NCBI GenBank assembly: GCA_022704925.1
Contig: JAKJFK010000017.1
Coordinates: 1-15,469, forward strand
DNA length: 15,469 bases
Reading direction: 5' to 3'
DNA from: a candidate division TA06 bacterium
Lineage (GTDB): Bacteria > Ratteibacteria > UBA8468 > MWAK01
Positions 14,786 through 15,469 of the stretch are shown in pieces. Below the pieces are notes generated by a model, which worked only from the letters and a program-made list of their open reading frames with translations, was not told the origin of the DNA and made no database searches. Every line of letters starts with the position of its first letter. Position 1 is the first letter of the stretch. Made by a program: the position numbers and the translations under genes.

Positions 14786-15351
14786 TCACCGGCCGCCGGG
14801 AGAAAATCGTAACCCAGCTTTCCCCACTTCGCCAGGATGTCTTCCCGGCTCATGAATCCCTCGTGGCGGGAGAGTTCATTCCCGGAGGCATCGAAGAATA
14901 TCTGGGTCGGAATCACCCTTACCCGGTGTGAAACCCCGGCCCGGGAATCCTCGTAAACATCGATGAATTCAACTTTTAACCGGCCGGCGTAATCCTTGCG
15001 CAATCCATCCAGGACCGGCACCATCATCTTGCAGGGAACACAGCTGTCGGCGCCCAGTTCGAGCAGTCGGGGGAGGCCGACCTCCTGCGCGGCCGCGGAG
15101 GGTTCCGAACCGGCGGCCGGCGCGGCGGGCCCGGGCGCCGGTTTTTGGTCGGCCGTGCTTTTCTCCCGGCGAATTTCCCCGGGCGTTCCGCTTGCGGAAC
15201 TGGCGGCCGGCGCCGGAGCGACGGCGGCCGGCGATACCGAAGGCCGCCGCTTATTCAAAATCAGGGCGGCGGCAATTCCGACAATAAGGAGGATGGCAAG
15301 GATTTGCCACGCCAGGAACCGTGTCAGGCTGGGCTTTCTGCTGTCGGCCAT
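14782..15351 (-). CDS. Membrane-anchored periplasmic thioredoxin-like protein
   Basis: The protein has 189 residues. A single N-terminal membrane anchor (about 12-33) with basic residues before it (SRKPSLTR) should place the rest in the periplasm. An Ala/Pro/Ser-rich flexible linker (about 38-90) follows, then a thioredoxin fold with active site CVPC (Cys104, Cys107), a Lys immediately after, and the cis-proline in VIPTQIFFD (Pro148). The fold ends at about residue 180. The partner gene, ccdA-like, overlaps by four bases, so CcdA most likely keeps this thioredoxin reduced. The start at 15351 follows AAGGAG; an ATG at 15420 would add 23 residues without the ribosome site. In the upstream 118 bases to the window end I see a 6-bp hairpin (15428-15446) but no clear promoter. 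Confidence 0.92.
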   Translation of the reverse strand: MADSRKPSLTRFLAWQILAILLIVGIAAALILNKRRPSVSPAAVAPAPAASSASGTPGEIRREKSTADQKPAPGPAAPAAGSEPSAAAQEVGLPRLLELGADSCVPCKMMVPVLDGLRKDYAGRLKVEFIDVYEDSRAGVSHRVRVIPTQIFFDASGNELSRHEGFMSREDILAKWGKLGYDFLPAAGE

Positions 15352-15469
15352 TTTCAAGTCTCCTTTTTCGGATGTATGGTTGCGACCGGATCCTCGAACC
15401 AGACTTTCGACGCGCACCAAACGGACGGCCCGGCGGCAAACCGGGCGCGGCGGGTTACCCGCGGCCGCC

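Noticed and set aside
15392-15400. GGTTCGAGG on the minus strand, resembling a tRNA T-loop
   Set aside because: The flanking bases do not form a T stem, and no acceptor or anticodon arms are visible.
15428-15446. GC-rich hairpin as a terminator of a gene beyond the window
   Set aside because: The stem is only 6 bp and no T tract follows on either strand.

Overview
The window is GC-rich DNA from a Gram-negative bacterium. It encodes an OmpA/Pal-type lipoprotein, an outer-membrane beta-barrel segment and a membrane thioredoxin/CcdA pair, which together imply a two-membrane envelope. The carbohydrate-active genes resemble families I associate with uncultivated Planctomycetes/Lentisphaerae/Omnitrophica-type genomes: a signal-less GH5-like enzyme, and an exported five-bladed-propeller protein with a C-terminal sandwich. 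That placement is an inference from family resemblance, and no marker gene is present to fix it.

Layout. (1) 1-1511, minus: a HerA-like ATPase of the YjgR/DUF853 family, reaching the window edge. (2) 1745-3410, plus: an AqpZ-type aquaporin, then a sugar phosphate isomerase/epimerase-type TIM barrel. (3) 3557-4517, plus: a self-contained unit of promoter, 5' leader hairpin, OmpA-family lipoprotein with 10-residue repeats, and a strong intrinsic terminator. (4) 4613-7622, plus: a consensus promoter and a 963-residue secreted protein with a glycoside-hydrolase-like barrel. (5) 7726-8423, minus: a small cupin and DUF488 operon. (6) 8521-11061, minus: a palindromic terminator, a 781-residue surface protein and its promoter. 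(7) 11325-14055, plus: an operon of a GH5-like hydrolase and an exported beta-propeller glycosidase-like protein. (8) 14084-15351, minus: a membrane-anchored thioredoxin overlapping a CcdA-type thiol transporter.

How the genes fit together. The secreted 963-residue protein, the GH5-like enzyme and the propeller protein form a dispersed polysaccharide-use neighbourhood, and the isomerase and aquaporin could plausibly serve sugar or polyol metabolism. The thioredoxin and CcdA form a clear reductant-export pair. YjgR and the cupin/DUF488 pair look unrelated to the sugar genes.

The most unusual item is the 781-residue minus-strand protein. It has a signal peptide, an unrecognised beta-rich ectodomain, a CFI-box-CTERM-like segment, a transmembrane helix with an arginine cluster, then a second signal-peptide-like segment running in frame into an outer-membrane beta-barrel. 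This looks like two separately targeted proteins joined in one frame. Other recurring signals are promoters with an intact TTGACA box, two of which share an extended motif, and Shine-Dalgarno sites made of 6-8 consecutive Gs. No mobile element, CRISPR array, tRNA or rRNA was seen.
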